A stretch of 64,000 nt of DNA from Terriglobales bacterium (GCA_025462725.1 JAOAPE010000003.1:310001-374000), one strand, 5' to 3'; positions 1-9,583 are shown, numbered from the stretch's first letter. Notes: generated by a model from the sequence alone, not told the origin. A program made the numbers and translations.

Positions 1-1
1 T

Positions 2-298
2 TGCGTCGCGACGCTACTTTTCCTTGGCGGATGGCACAGCCCTTTTGAAGGCATCTCCTGGATTCCTGCAGTCCCACTTCCGCCGATCGTTGGCGCATTG
101 GTTCCGGTCTTCTGGTTCGCACTTAAGATTTTCTTCTTTATCTTTTTTTACATCTGGGTTCGCGGCACATTGCCGCGCTTCCGCTATGACCAGCTCATGG
201 CCTTTGGCTGGAAAGTTTTGTTGCCCTTGGCGATTGCCAACATCATTGTGACCAGCGCGCTGGTCGCCATGAACCTTGCTCCAATAGGTCCCAAGTAA
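2..298 (+). CDS. nuoH: NADH-quinone oxidoreductase subunit H, C-terminal part
   Basis: This is the 3' end of a gene that begins outside the window. The open frame reads from base 2 and encodes the last membrane helices of NuoH, the subunit at the junction of the peripheral and membrane arms of complex I, near the quinone site. Recognisable residues are [20 protein letters not shown] followed by a hydrophobic helix, which is the standard NuoH C-terminus. The stop TAA is 5 nt before nuoJ. In many operons nuoI lies between nuoH and nuoJ. It is absent here, so nuoI must be elsewhere or further upstream. The identity is firm although only about a quarter of the protein is visible. Confidence 0.92.
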   Translation, partial: CVATLLFLGGWHSPFEGISWIPAVPLPPIVGALVPVFWFALKIFFFIFFYIWVRGTLPRFRYDQLMAFGWKVLLPLAIANIIVTSALVAMNLAPIGPK

Positions 299-303
299 AC
301 GAA

Positions 304-801
304 ATGATTCATCAGGCATTGTTCTTCATCTTCGCGGCAATCTGTGTAGCAGGCGCTTTGAACCTGCTGCTGCAGAAGCACCCCATCAGCAGTGCGCTCT
401 CGCTCATTGTGGTAATGGGTTCGCTCGCCCTGCTGTATCTCTTGTTGGGGGCGCAATTTGTTGCCGCGATCCAGATCATCGTTTACGCCGGCGCCATCAT
501 GGTGCTGTTCGTCTTTGTGATCATGTTGTTGAACGCGGGCATTGAGGAACACACCGAAGGCAGCCGCATCGCCGTTTATTTTGGAGTGCCCGCCGTCGCC
601 GCCTTGGTGGGGATGGTGCTATACGTTCTGCTCAAGACCAGCCATATCGAATATCAAGTGCAACTGGGCGGCTTTGTGAAGCCGACTCGTGATGTCGCCA
701 TGCTGCTATTCCGTGAATACCTGTTGCCGTTCGAAGTGACTTCCGTGCTCATTCTGATCGCCATCATGGGCGCAGTAGTACTGGCAAGGAGGGAACCGTA
801 A
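304..801 (+). CDS. nuoJ: NADH-quinone oxidoreductase subunit J
   Basis: This 165-residue membrane protein has about five hydrophobic segments. It carries the conserved NuoJ stretch around residues 50-75 ([20 protein letters not shown]), which contains the pi-bulge helix of complex I. NuoJ is a small subunit of the proton-pumping membrane arm. It begins 5 nt after nuoH, and its TAA stop shares one base with the ATG of nuoK (TAATG), the usual sign of translational coupling. Length and order (H-J-K-L-M-N) match the family. Confidence 0.96.
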   Translation: MIHQALFFIFAAICVAGALNLLLQKHPISSALSLIVVMGSLALLYLLLGAQFVAAIQIIVYAGAIMVLFVFVIMLLNAGIEEHTEGSRIAVYFGVPAVAALVGMVLYVLLKTSHIEYQVQLGGFVKPTRDVAMLLFREYLLPFEVTSVLILIAIMGAVVLARREP

Positions 802-1103
802 TGGTCCCTGTCACTTACTACCTTGTTCTCAGCGCCATCTTGTTCACCATCGGCGTGGCTGCATTTATCTTCAAACGCAACATCATCACGATCTTCATGT
901 CCATTGAGCTTATGCTCAACGCGGTGAACCTAAGCTTCGTTGCTTTCGCGAACATGCACCACAATCTCGACGGCCACATTTTTGTTTTTTTCGTGATGGT
1001 TGTGGCCGCAGCGGAAGCAGCTGTGGGACTTGCCATCATCATTTCGGTATTCCGCACGCGCGAGACATTGAATGTCGACCGCGTGAATCTGTTGAAACTC
1101 TAG
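801..1103 (+). CDS. nuoK: NADH-quinone oxidoreductase subunit K
   Basis: The protein has 100 residues and three transmembrane helices. Both conserved membrane glutamates needed for proton transfer are present: E36 in [13 protein letters not shown] and E72 in [14 protein letters not shown]. NuoK belongs to the MrpC-like part of the complex I membrane arm, next to NuoJ and NuoN. It overlaps nuoJ by one base and is followed 10 nt later by nuoL. Length and residues are entirely typical. Confidence 0.97.
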   Translation: MVPVTYYLVLSAILFTIGVAAFIFKRNIITIFMSIELMLNAVNLSFVAFANMHHNLDGHIFVFFVMVVAAAEAAVGLAIIISVFRTRETLNVDRVNLLKL

Positions 1104-1113
1104 TTCGGAGACT

Positions 1114-3183
1114 ATGGACCAGAACCTTCATCTTTGGTTAATACCGCTACTGCCGCTCCTTGGTGCGCTTATAAATGGAGCGCTCGGCCGCCGATTCTCC
1201 AGGCAGGCAGTCGCGACGGTCGCGCTTGCGTCAACTGCCGCCGCATTCGGCATGGCACTGATGGTGGCTGCAAGCTTTTCGGGATTGGCGCACGTGCCCT
1301 ATGTGGAATCACACGGGCCATGGATCCAGATCACCGGTTTCACCGTTAATTTTACCTTCCTGCTCGACCAGCTTTCCCTGGTGATGTTGTTGGTCGTCAC
1401 CGGCGTCGGATTCCTGATCCACATCTACTCCGTCGGATACATGGCCGATGACGACGGCTACTATCGGTTTTTCGCCTACCTCAACCTCTTCATGTTCTTC
1501 ATGCTGATGCTGGTCTTGGCGAATAACTATCTTCTTATGTTCGTCGGATGGGAAGGTGTCGGCCTCGCGTCTTACTTGCTCATCGGCTTCTACTTCCTGA
1601 AGGACTCGGCCTCCCAAGCTGGCAAGAAAGCCTTCATCGTGAACCGCATCGGCGACTTCGCATTCCTTCTCGGAATGTTCATGATGACGAAGTATTTTGG
1701 GACGCTGGATTACACATCGATCTTCAGCCAGGTATTGTCGAACCCAGCTCAATTCCCTGTTGAAACTGGCGGAGCCGGATTGCTGACGTTAATCGCTTTC
1801 TGCCTGATGATTGGCGCAACGGGAAAATCCGCGCAGATTCCTTTATACGTTTGGCTGCCGGACGCGATGGAAGGCCCCACTCCGGTTTCCGCTTTGATCC
1901 ACGCAGCAACCATGGTCACCGCAGGCATCTACATGGTTGCGCGCTCAAACGTCATTTTCAATCACGCCCCCATGGCTTTGACCACCGTCGCTGTGATAGG
2001 CGCACTGACTGCGATCTTCGCGGCATCGATCGGTATAGTCCAGACAGATATCAAGCGCGTCCTCGCGTACTCCACCATCTCGCAGCTCGGATACATGTTC
2101 ATGGCCTGCGGAGTCGCAGCATATTCGGCGGCGATCTTCCACCTCATGACGCATGCGTTCTTCAAGGCGCTGCTATTCTTGTCGGCTGGCTCTGTGATCC
2201 ACGCACTCGGCGGCGAGCAGGACATGCGCCACATGGGTGGCCTGCGCAAATACATTCCGTGGACATTCGGAGTAATGGCCGTCGGGACCATCGCAATCGC
2301 CGGCATCCCACCCTTCGCCGGATTCTTCAGCAAGGACGAGATCCTCTGGAAGGCCTTCTCCAGTTCATCGAACGGTTGGATCTTCTGGGCAATCGGCCTT
2401 GTCACTGCGTTGATGACTTCGTTCTACATGTTCCGCCTGCTGTTCATGACGTTCTTCGGTGAACGCCGCGAAGCCGCTAACGCGCATGATGCTCACGCCT
2501 CAGCACACGGCGGACACAGCGACCACGGGCATGGCACTCCGCACGAAAGCCCTTGGGTCATGTTGACGCCGCTTGTTCTATTGGCGATTCTGTCCACCGT
2601 TGGCGGTTGGGTTGGGATTCCGCACTCAATGGGCGGCAACAACCACTTCGAGAAGTTCCTTGAGCCAGTGTTTGTTCATGAGGGCGGCCAAGAGACGGAA
2701 ATTGAAGGAACGGCTACTTGGACAAATAAGTTGCCGCCGACCAAGGAAACGACTGGTGAGCCCGCAGAAGCCGCTCACGCAAACACGAGTACAGAGCTAC
2801 TTCTCACCGGAATTTCCGTTGCTGCTGGCTTGATCGGACTTGCGCTTGCTTGGTTCCTCTACGTGTCTCGCCCGGAACTTCCCGCTCGCATCGCGCACAA
2901 CCTCGGCAATCTTTACACCACGGTACTGAACAAGTATTACGTCGATGAGATCTATCAGGAAGCTGTCGTCGATCCTATTGTCGAAGGTTCAACGGATATC
3001 CTGTGGCGCGGCGTTGATGTCGGTATCGTCGATGGCGCTGTCAACGGCGCGGGCACCAGCGCGCAAGCAGCGTTCGGCACGCTACGCAAGATGCAATCTG
3101 GCAATATCCGCTCATATGCAGGATGGGTTGCACTCGGGGCCGCCTTGGTCGTCGGCTACATGGTTTGGATGGGCATCCAATGA
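1114..3183 (+). CDS. nuoL: NADH-quinone oxidoreductase subunit L
   Basis: The 689-residue protein is the distal antiporter-like proton pump of complex I. The proton-translocation core is clear (VGWEGVGLASYLLIG; later the block around MEGPTPVSALIHAATMV with its ion-pathway residues). A charged, His-rich cytoplasmic loop (HDAHASAHGGHSDHGHG, about residues 450-470) separates the core from the C-terminal region that carries the lateral helix spanning NuoM and NuoN. The TGA stop overlaps the ATG of nuoM (ATGA). The His-rich loop is longer than in E. coli, but loops of this sort vary between phyla. Confidence 0.97.
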   Translation: MDQNLHLWLIPLLPLLGALINGALGRRFSRQAVATVALASTAAAFGMALMVAASFSGLAHVPYVESHGPWIQITGFTVNFTFLLDQLSLVMLLVVTGVGFLIHIYSVGYMADDDGYYRFFAYLNLFMFFMLMLVLANNYLLMFVGWEGVGLASYLLIGFYFLKDSASQAGKKAFIVNRIGDFAFLLGMFMMTKYFGTLDYTSIFSQVLSNPAQFPVETGGAGLLTLIAFCLMIGATGKSAQIPLYVWLPDAMEGPTPVSALIHAATMVTAGIYMVARSNVIFNHAPMALTTVAVIGALTAIFAASIGIVQTDIKRVLAYSTISQLGYMFMACGVAAYSAAIFHLMTHAFFKALLFLSAGSVIHALGGEQDMRHMGGLRKYIPWTFGVMAVGTIAIAGIPPFAGFFSKDEILWKAFSSSSNGWIFWAIGLVTALMTSFYMFRLLFMTFFGERREAANAHDAHASAHGGHSDHGHGTPHESPWVMLTPLVLLAILSTVGGWVGIPHSMGGNNHFEKFLEPVFVHEGGQETEIEGTATWTNKLPPTKETTGEPAEAAHANTSTELLLTGISVAAGLIGLALAWFLYVSRPELPARIAHNLGNLYTTVLNKYYVDEIYQEAVVDPIVEGSTDILWRGVDVGIVDGAVNGAGTSAQAAFGTLRKMQSGNIRSYAGWVALGAALVVGYMVWMGIQ

Positions 3184-4799
3184 ACTACTTCGACAAGATT
3201 GCGCTGACCGTCATCACCTTCCTGCCAGCAGCGGCTGCGCTTGCGCTGATGTTTTTTCCGCGCGGCACCGCACAGACTGATTCTCACGGACACACCCACT
3301 ACGCCTCAGACAAGCCCATTAAGTGGGTAGTCCTCGGCGTCTCCATTCTGGCATTCATCCTCTCGCTGCACTTGCCAGCGCACTTTGATTACGCACAGTC
3401 GGGATTCCAGCCCCGGTTCAACACCAACGTCGAGTGGATCGCCTCACCCAACATCCATTACCACTTGGGTGTTGACGGCATCTCCATGTGGCTCGTCGTG
3501 TTGACAACATTCCTCGTCCCGCTTTCCATCCTCATCCAATGGGATTCGGTACATGGGCGCGTAAAAGAGTTCATGGTGTTGATCCTGTTGCTTGAGACCG
3601 CCATGATCGGCGTCTTCCTCGCGCTGGACATGTTTCTCTTCTACGTCTTCTGGGAAGCAACGCTAATCCCGATGGCACTGCTGATCGGCATCTACGGGCA
3701 CGAGCGCCGCATTTATGCAGCGGTCAAATTCTTCCTGTACACCATGCTCGCGTCCGTATTCATGCTCGGCTCGATCATCTGGCTGTACTTGAAAGTTGGC
3801 TCGTTCGATTACGCCGCCATCCAGAATGCGCTTTCAGCCGGACAGATTCCCGGCATCGCCACCGCTGCCCCTTGGCTCTTTCTCGGATTCTTTATCGCCT
3901 TCGCCGTAAAGGTTCCGCTATTCCCCTTTCACACATGGCTGCCAGACGCCCACGTGGAAGCGCCTACCGCTGGCTCCGTCCTGCTCGCCGGCGTGCTGCT
4001 GAAGATGGGTACTTACGGCTTGATGCGCTTTAACGTCGCACTCTTTCCCGAGCAAGCGCGCATCAACGCCCCTTGGATCATCACTCTCGCAATCATCGGC
4101 ATCATCTACGGCGCGCTGGTCGCGCTTGTTCAACCCAATCTCAAAAAGCTGATCGCATACTCATCCGTAAGTCACTTGGGATTTGTCGTTCTCGGCATTT
4201 TCAGCTTCACGGTTGCTGGGGCCGACGGTGCCGTTTACCAGATGCTGAATCACGGTGTCTCGACCGGTGCGCTTTTCATGCTCGCGGGAATGCTCTACGA
4301 CCGGCGCCATACATACGAAATCAAACAATTCGGCGGGCTTGCCACACCAATGCCTGTTTACACGATGCTCTTCCTGGTCATAACGCTCTCATCGATCGGA
4401 CTGCCTCTGACCAACGGCTTCGTTGGCGAGTTCCTGATTCTCAGCGGCGCATTCCAAGCCAAAGCCATATACGCGATACTCGCAACCACGGGCGTCATCT
4501 GGAGCGCGGGATACATGCTCTGGCTCTATCAGCGCACATTTTTCGGCGAGATCAAGCTGGCGATCAATCGCAATCTGCCTGATGTGACGCAACGCGAACG
4601 CCTCGCACTTTTCCCGCTAGTCGTGCTCGCACTCATCATGGGTCTCTTTTCGCCTTATTGGATGAAGGCCATCGATCCTTCATCCATGCGCATTGTTGAA
4701 GCAGCGCAAGCACCCAAGGTCCATGCCACAGTGCATCCAGAAGATTCGAGTCTGAAGTTGGTTTCAAATCGCAATTCGGAAAACACAAATCGCAAATAG
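3180..4799 (+). CDS. nuoM: NADH-quinone oxidoreductase subunit M
   Basis: The protein is 539 residues from the ATG that overlaps the nuoL stop. A longer open frame begins at 3123, but its extra residues are basic, lie inside nuoL and do not resemble NuoM, so the ATGA-coupled start is preferred. NuoM is the middle antiporter-like subunit. The diagnostic block FPFHTWLPDAHVEAPTAGS followed by VLLAGVLLKMGTYG is present, as is the fourth-helix glutamate region (LFYVFWEATLIPMALLIG). An extended first periplasmic loop is typical of bacterial NuoM. The stop TAG abuts the ATG of nuoN with no gap. Confidence 0.97.
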   Translation: MNYFDKIALTVITFLPAAAALALMFFPRGTAQTDSHGHTHYASDKPIKWVVLGVSILAFILSLHLPAHFDYAQSGFQPRFNTNVEWIASPNIHYHLGVDGISMWLVVLTTFLVPLSILIQWDSVHGRVKEFMVLILLLETAMIGVFLALDMFLFYVFWEATLIPMALLIGIYGHERRIYAAVKFFLYTMLASVFMLGSIIWLYLKVGSFDYAAIQNALSAGQIPGIATAAPWLFLGFFIAFAVKVPLFPFHTWLPDAHVEAPTAGSVLLAGVLLKMGTYGLMRFNVALFPEQARINAPWIITLAIIGIIYGALVALVQPNLKKLIAYSSVSHLGFVVLGIFSFTVAGADGAVYQMLNHGVSTGALFMLAGMLYDRRHTYEIKQFGGLATPMPVYTMLFLVITLSSIGLPLTNGFVGEFLILSGAFQAKAIYAILATTGVIWSAGYMLWLYQRTFFGEIKLAINRNLPDVTQRERLALFPLVVLALIMGLFSPYWMKAIDPSSMRIVEAAQAPKVHATVHPEDSSLKLVSNRNSENTNRK

Positions 4800-6254
4800 A
4801 TGATGACGAACGAACTTCAATATCTGAGCATCTTGCCGGAACTGATCCTGACCATCTTCGGGATGCTCATCATGGTGCTCGACCCGCTCATGGCTGACCG
4901 TGCAAGCCGCAAGCCAATGGGCTGGCTCGCATTCGTCGGAACGCTTGCCGCGCTCGGAGCCACGTTCTATCAGGGCACGCATCCGGTGGCCGGGACAGCT
5001 TTCTTTGGCATGGTCCGCACGGACGCCTTCAGCATCTTCTTCCACGTTGTCGTTATCGTGATCGCCGCATTGGCTATCCTCTCTTCGCTCGATTACCTCG
5101 AGACTCAAGGCATCCGTAGCGGTGAATACTACGGACTCATCCTGCTGGGCACCGTCGGCATGGGACTTCTCTCCTCCGCAATGGAACTGGTCATGCTCTT
5201 TATTGCGCTCGAGATTTCCTCGATCTCCACTTACATCCTTGCCGGATACCGTCGCCGTGTCGCCGCCAGCGCCGAGTCATCCATCAAGTATTTCCTGCTA
5301 GGCTCATTCGCGACAGCGTTCTTCCTTTACGGCGTTGCCTTGATCTATGGAGCAACTGGAAGCACCAACATCACTGCGATCTCGCAGGCCCTGCACAACA
5401 ACCACATCTCCAGCCTCACTTATCTCGCATTGGTTTTGATGTTTGTCGGAATGGGGTTCAAGGTCGCAGTCACTCCATTCCACGTCTGGACACCTGACGT
5501 CTATGAAGGTGCGCCTGCTCCCGTAGTGGCATTGATGTCTACTGGCCCCAAGGCCGCGGCGTTTGCCCTGATGCTGCGAGTGTTATTCGGCTCCTTCGGC
5601 GAACTCAGCCAATGGTGGCTGCCGCTGATCTGGATCTCCGCCGCGCTCTCCATGACCATCGGAAACGTTGGCGCATTGCTGCAGAACAACGTCAAGCGGA
5701 TGCTTGCCTATAGTTCCATCGCGCACGCCGGATATCTTTTGGTCGCCTTCGCCGCCGGACAGGACATGGGAATTGCCGCTGCCATCTTTTACACCGCTAC
5801 ATACGCAGCCATGAACGTGGGCGCATTCGCGGTGGTCAGCCATTTCGCCAGCCGCGGTGAGCGATACGTCTCCATCGACGACTACGCTGGACTCGGCCGC
5901 CGCTCTCCGGTGCTCGCCATCACTCTCACCATCTTCATGCTGTCGCTGATCGGGATCCCGCTCACCGGCGGATTCTTCGCCAAGTTTTACGTCTTCAGCG
6001 CCGCGCTGAAATCAAATCTTGTGTGGCTCACCATCATCGGACTGGTCAACAGCGCCATCGCTGCCTACTACTATCTGCGATTAATTGTGGTGATGTATAT
6101 GAAGGAAGGCGATGACTCCGTCACTCTCGTCCCTGTGCCGGTTGCCACCGCTGCCGCTCTACTCATCGCGGCCGGACTTACCATCTATCTCGGGGTGATG
6201 CCAGGTGGGGTTCTCGGATACGCCCTCCTCGGCGCGCAAGATCTCATGCGCTAG
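4800..6254 (+). CDS. nuoN: NADH-quinone oxidoreductase subunit N
   Basis: The 484-residue protein is the third antiporter-like pump subunit and the last gene of the visible nuo operon. The family block VAVTPFHVWTPDVYEGAP followed by VVALMSTGPKAAAF is intact, as is the helix with the conserved glutamate (LVMLFIALEISSISTYILAG). About 14 transmembrane helices are expected. There are two adjacent ATG codons (4800 and 4803) and the first is taken. The gene ends 2 nt before the stop of the convergent ABC permease, so no intrinsic terminator fits between the operons. Confidence 0.97.
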   Translation: MMTNELQYLSILPELILTIFGMLIMVLDPLMADRASRKPMGWLAFVGTLAALGATFYQGTHPVAGTAFFGMVRTDAFSIFFHVVVIVIAALAILSSLDYLETQGIRSGEYYGLILLGTVGMGLLSSAMELVMLFIALEISSISTYILAGYRRRVAASAESSIKYFLLGSFATAFFLYGVALIYGATGSTNITAISQALHNNHISSLTYLALVLMFVGMGFKVAVTPFHVWTPDVYEGAPAPVVALMSTGPKAAAFALMLRVLFGSFGELSQWWLPLIWISAALSMTIGNVGALLQNNVKRMLAYSSIAHAGYLLVAFAAGQDMGIAAAIFYTATYAAMNVGAFAVVSHFASRGERYVSIDDYAGLGRRSPVLAITLTIFMLSLIGIPLTGGFFAKFYVFSAALKSNLVWLTIIGLVNSAIAAYYYLRLIVVMYMKEGDDSVTLVPVPVATAAALLIAAGLTIYLGVMPGGVLGYALLGAQDLMR

Positions 6255-6256
6255 CG

Positions 6257-6964
6257 TTACTCGATTGCCACCGTCACATCGCGCCTGGCAAATATCTTCG
6301 CAGTCAGAAACCACAGCAGTCCGATTTCTAACATTGCAATTGGCACGAAGTGCCATGAACCCGGCCAGCCGCGCGGGAACGAATACTCCAGCAACTCTTT
6401 CACGACATAATTTACAGGGACCAACATGGAGGCTGCCGGCCCCAGCCCTCGCTCCAACAGCAACGGCGTTCCCATCACAAGGCTCGTTCCCACGGCCGCC
6501 ATCGCCGGATGCAGGAGCGCTCCGAAGAACAATGCGATTGAACCGGCAAGGATTGACGCCAGCCAAGCCGCCCCGATTGTCGGCCACAATGACGCGTTCA
6601 TCCCGAACTTCCAACTGACAAACATGTAGACCGTTCCAAGACACCCCATATAGATGGATGTCAGCAGCGCGTTTCCCAACATCAACCCCGCAATGTATTC
6701 GCCGCGATAGATTCCCTTCGACAACACCGCCAATATCCTGCGCGACTTCCGCTCTCCGTGGATCGTCTGCAACGCCACGATCAGTCCGTAGACCACTCCA
6801 TAGATCGCCTGTTGTTGAAACAGTCCCTGATACTCACTCGCGGTCGCCGGTCCGGCAAATAGGCCGAAGAACAGTACAAAGCCGAATATCCAACCCACAA
6901 AGACCATGAGCACGATCCGCTGCTCGCGGACAAAATTCTCGGCGATGAGCCATATCGATCTCAT
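6257..6964 (-). CDS. ABC-2 type transporter permease
   Basis: This 235-residue protein has about six hydrophobic segments and no soluble domain, the size and layout of an ABC-2 family permease. It overlaps the upstream ATPase gene by 4 nt (ATGA), so the two are co-translated and probably form a homodimeric exporter. Nothing in the sequence gives the substrate. The pair lies between nuoN and the ATP synthase F0 genes but shows no direct link to either. Such small exporters often handle peptides, antibiotics or lipids. Confidence 0.85.
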   Translation of the reverse strand: MRSIWLIAENFVREQRIVLMVFVGWIFGFVLFFGLFAGPATASEYQGLFQQQAIYGVVYGLIVALQTIHGERKSRRILAVLSKGIYRGEYIAGLMLGNALLTSIYMGCLGTVYMFVSWKFGMNASLWPTIGAAWLASILAGSIALFFGALLHPAMAAVGTSLVMGTPLLLERGLGPAASMLVPVNYVVKELLEYSFPRGWPGSWHFVPIAMLEIGLLWFLTAKIFARRDVTVAIE

Positions 6965-7887
6965 CGCCGGATCTCCCCCGCTCCATCGGTTTCGGAGTCC
7001 GCCGATGTCAGCGACAAAAACAATTGCTCCAATGACCGCTTTTTGGGAGTAACACTGAGCACCTCTCCTCCGCTGCTCCAGATTGCCTCAATGCTCGGCT
7101 TCTGTTCTGCAGCGGAAACGACGAACCGCACGACGCCATCTTGCAGAGGCTCTCCCTGCAGCGAATCCAAAACCCCGCGCGCCAAGATCTCAAATTCCTC
7201 TTTCGATTCCAGCAACTCGCTGACCGTCCCAAGACGCACTAACTTTCCGCGGTGGATGATTCCCACGCGGTCACATATCAGCTCAATCTCGGAAAGCAGG
7301 TGTGAACTCAGGAATACCGTCTTGCCTTGAGCTTTGGCCTTGAGCAGGATTTCACGAACTGTAACTCTCGCCGATGGATCCAACGCGGACGTAGGCTCGT
7401 CCAAGATCAGCAACTCCGGATCATTCACGAGTGCCTGCGCAATGCCGACCTTCTGCAGCATTCCCCTAGAAAACTTCGTTACTGGCCTTCTCCCAACCTC
7501 TTTTAGGTCAAGCGCTTCCAGTAAATCCTTTATGTTCGACCTGAGCTCTTGGTCACGCACTCCGTTCAGTTCGCCATAGAAGCGGATCAGGTCAGCAGCT
7601 TTGCGGCGATAGAACGAGACATTCTCTGCCAGGAACCCGATCCGCCGTCTTGTGCGGGCATCGCCGAATGGCTTGCCCAGCATTTTTCCGCCACCGCTGG
7701 ATGCGAACGTCAGACCCATTGTGATGTGCAGGGCAGTAGTCTTACCGGCTCCGTTCGGGCCAAGGAATCCGAAAATCTCTCCCCGATCCACTTCGAGCGA
7801 AAATCCATCCAGCGCGCGAAAAGACTTTCGCCGCCAGAAGTCCCGATATTCCTTGGACAAGTTCTCGAATTGCAGGACAGCATCCAT
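6961..7887 (-). CDS. ABC transporter ATP-binding protein
   Basis: The ATPase has 308 residues from the ATG at 7887. An upstream in-frame start at 7920 would add 11 basic residues lacking family character. The Walker A motif GPNGAGKT is at about residues 43-50. A signature-like FSRGMLQKVGIAQAL is followed by Walker B LLILDEPTSALDP and the switch histidine in FLSSHLLSEIE. The 200-residue nucleotide-binding domain is followed by a roughly 80-residue C-terminal extension, common in ABC-2 exporters of the CcmA/YbhF class. It lies upstream of and overlaps the permease. Substrate unknown. Confidence 0.93.
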   Translation of the reverse strand: MDAVLQFENLSKEYRDFWRRKSFRALDGFSLEVDRGEIFGFLGPNGAGKTTALHITMGLTFASSGGGKMLGKPFGDARTRRRIGFLAENVSFYRRKAADLIRFYGELNGVRDQELRSNIKDLLEALDLKEVGRRPVTKFSRGMLQKVGIAQALVNDPELLILDEPTSALDPSARVTVREILLKAKAQGKTVFLSSHLLSEIELICDRVGIIHRGKLVRLGTVSELLESKEEFEILARGVLDSLQGEPLQDGVVRFVVSAAEQKPSIEAIWSSGGEVLSVTPKKRSLEQLFLSLTSADSETDGAGEIRR

Positions 7888-7924
7888 GCGAGAACATTGT
7901 AAAGAACCGCGGGTAAACACAAAT

Positions 7925-7951
7925 AAAAAACCTCCGCTGAGACAGCGGAGG
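7925..7951 (-). terminator. Rho-independent terminator after atpE
   Basis: A perfect 9-bp inverted repeat (CCTCCGCTG, 3-nt loop, CAGCGGAGG) is followed on the minus strand by a run of six T. It lies 24 nt past the atpE stop and before the ABC ATPase start, so the F0 genes and the ABC pair are separate transcription units. Confidence 0.9.
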
Positions 7952-7974
7952 TCGGGTCTTGCGCGAGCTGAAAA

Positions 7975-8277
7975 CTATTTCGCGAAAATGATAACTAGTG
8001 TGTAAAGCGCCAAGGATTCGATAAGCGCCAATCCGAGGATCAGTGCGAACTGGATTCCAGCGCGAGCGCCGGGATTGCGTGCCAAAGCTTCGGTCGCAGC
8101 AGCGGTTGCTTTGCCTTGTCCTAAAGCGCAGAGGCCGGAAGCAATCGCCATCGCCAGAGCGTAGCCAAAAGGATAAGCGTTTGTGGTTGCAGGAGCATTG
8201 CCCTGCGCGAATGCCGGAGTTGCCAAGAGCAGCATAGCCATTCCGACCATCATCAAGATTGAGAGTTTACGCATCAT
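7975..8277 (-). CDS. atpE: ATP synthase F0 subunit c with signal-peptide-like N-terminus
   Basis: The 100-residue protein contains a normal two-helix c subunit (about residues 35-100) preceded by about 25 residues that look like a cleavable signal peptide ending in PAFAQ. The ion-binding carboxylate is E87 in helix 2, followed by S88 and, five residues after the Glu, Y92. Helix 1 has Q54 in ALGQGKA. Two start ATGs are adjacent. AAGGAG lies 5 nt from the second one (8274), which is the better start. The gene follows atpB after a 97-nt gap and ends at a strong terminator. The N-terminal extension is unusual against E. coli but seen in some other phyla. Confidence 0.95.
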   Translation of the reverse strand: MMRKLSILMMVGMAMLLLATPAFAQGNAPATTNAYPFGYALAMAIASGLCALGQGKATAAATEALARNPGARAGIQFALILGLALIESLALYTLVIIFAK

Positions 8278-8374
8278 TTCTCCTTCATTTCTGCCAGTGG
8301 GTGGTTGACGTTACCTTGCAAACGCCCTCACGCTGGCAGTTCTCTGATTCGCAGCTTGCGCCACGCTCAAAACT

Positions 8375-9103
8375 TTAGTGCTCTTCCGCCACGGCACCGG
8401 CCAGGTACACGGTTGCCAGCAGAACAAAAATGTAAGCCTGCAAGAACGAAACACCAACGTGCAGAAGCAGGAACACGACAGGCAGTGCTATCGGAACCAG
8501 CGAAAAGAAGACCAACGTGACCATATCGCCTGCAAAGATGTTCGCGTAAAGACGAATGGTCAGTGACATGGCGCGTGCCATGTGGCTGACGATCTCGATT
8601 GGGAGCATCAACGGAGCAAGCCACCATACCGGCCCGAGGAAATGCTTGAAGTAAGCAGGCCCCTGTTTCGCGACACCTTGAAAGTGATAGTAGAACCAGG
8701 TCACGAGTGCCAGTCCAAGCGGCACCGCCGGACTCGCAGTCGGGGATTCAAACGTGGGAATCAACCCAATCAGGTTCGCAAACAGAATGAACACAAAAAG
8801 TGACGCAAAGAACGGTGTGAACTTTTCGCTGTGGTGTCCGATGATCTCTTCGCTTTGGCCGCTGATGAATTCGTTCAGTATTTCCGCCGTGTGCTGAAAC
8901 CCACCTGGACTCTCCACCGAAAGCCGGCTTCGCACCATGACGAAAAACAAGATCAACCCCACAACGACGATGGTTTCCATTGCAAACCAGTTGGGAATGG
9001 GAGCAGAAGGATCATGTGCCGGATGCCCAATGGAATTCAGCAAGGCGTTCGCCGGACCGCTAAGAATGCCGTTCAAGAAATGTGTGAAAGGAAGCTGATG
9101 CAT
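8375..9103 (-). CDS. atpB: ATP synthase F0 subunit a
   Basis: The 242-residue polytopic membrane protein is the stator subunit that provides the two proton half-channels of F0. The family hallmark in the penultimate helix, SLTIRLYANIFAGDM with the essential arginine, is present. The last helices (FLQAYIFVLLATVYLAGAV) also fit. The C-terminus ends in EEH. It is preceded by two small membrane proteins of the AtpI/AtpZ type and followed by atpE, the standard I-a-c order. Subunits b, delta, alpha, gamma, beta and epsilon are not in this window, so the operon is split. Confidence 0.96.
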   Translation of the reverse strand: MHQLPFTHFLNGILSGPANALLNSIGHPAHDPSAPIPNWFAMETIVVVGLILFFVMVRSRLSVESPGGFQHTAEILNEFISGQSEEIIGHHSEKFTPFFASLFVFILFANLIGLIPTFESPTASPAVPLGLALVTWFYYHFQGVAKQGPAYFKHFLGPVWWLAPLMLPIEIVSHMARAMSLTIRLYANIFAGDMVTLVFFSLVPIALPVVFLLLHVGVSFLQAYIFVLLATVYLAGAVAEEH

Positions 9104-9129
9104 GTGTAGCTGTTAGTCCAAGATTGAAT

Positions 9130-9576
9130 TTACAGTCCGCGACGCAACGCAACATACGTTTCGTACATTGCTTCCAGCAAAATAGCAGCGACTGGCAAAA
9201 ATAGTCCCGCCAGAAGCCCGCTGAGACTCACAATGGAACTCATAAATATAACATAGCCTACCGCGCCCAGCAGCCCGAAGCGCAGCGCAAAGCTTGTCGC
9301 TGATCCACCTGCAGGTTTGTCGGTATCTGCCTTAACGATTCGGTCAGCAAACGCGTTTACCGACCGCTTGATCCACATGAAATTGACTCCGGCGATGCCG
9401 CATCCCAGCGCGAATCCGAGTCCCACTCTGCTTCCCCACCTCGCCAATATGCCGACCGTCGCAACCGCAGCCACAACCACCATCAGCCGCACGATCCGCG
9501 AGTATGCTCCGGCGTAGAAACTCTCGGCTTCTAACTCATGTGGCGTACTTGGAACATTTAGATCAGCGTCGGGCAC
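9130..9576 (-). CDS. ATP synthase subunit I-like membrane protein
   Basis: This 148-residue protein starts with GTG and has four predicted membrane segments arranged as two hairpins (about residues 28-62 and 92-135). This size and topology, directly upstream of atpB, matches the AtpI/ATP synthase I family, whose members help assemble the c ring or handle Mg2+. Sequence conservation in the family is low, so the call rests on topology and position. It is 26 nt from atpB and 7 nt from the upstream AtpZ-like gene, so it is part of the operon. Confidence 0.75.
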   Translation of the reverse strand: MPDADLNVPSTPHELEAESFYAGAYSRIVRLMVVVAAVATVGILARWGSRVGLGFALGCGIAGVNFMWIKRSVNAFADRIVKADTDKPAGGSATSFALRFGLLGAVGYVIFMSSIVSLSGLLAGLFLPVAAILLEAMYETYVALRRGL

Positions 9577-9583
9577 GAATCAG

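Noticed and set aside
8291-8339. Hairpin CTGCCAG/CTGGCAG between atpB and atpE
   Set aside because: The 7-bp stem spans a 35-nt loop. It may affect atpE translation but the evidence is too weak to call.
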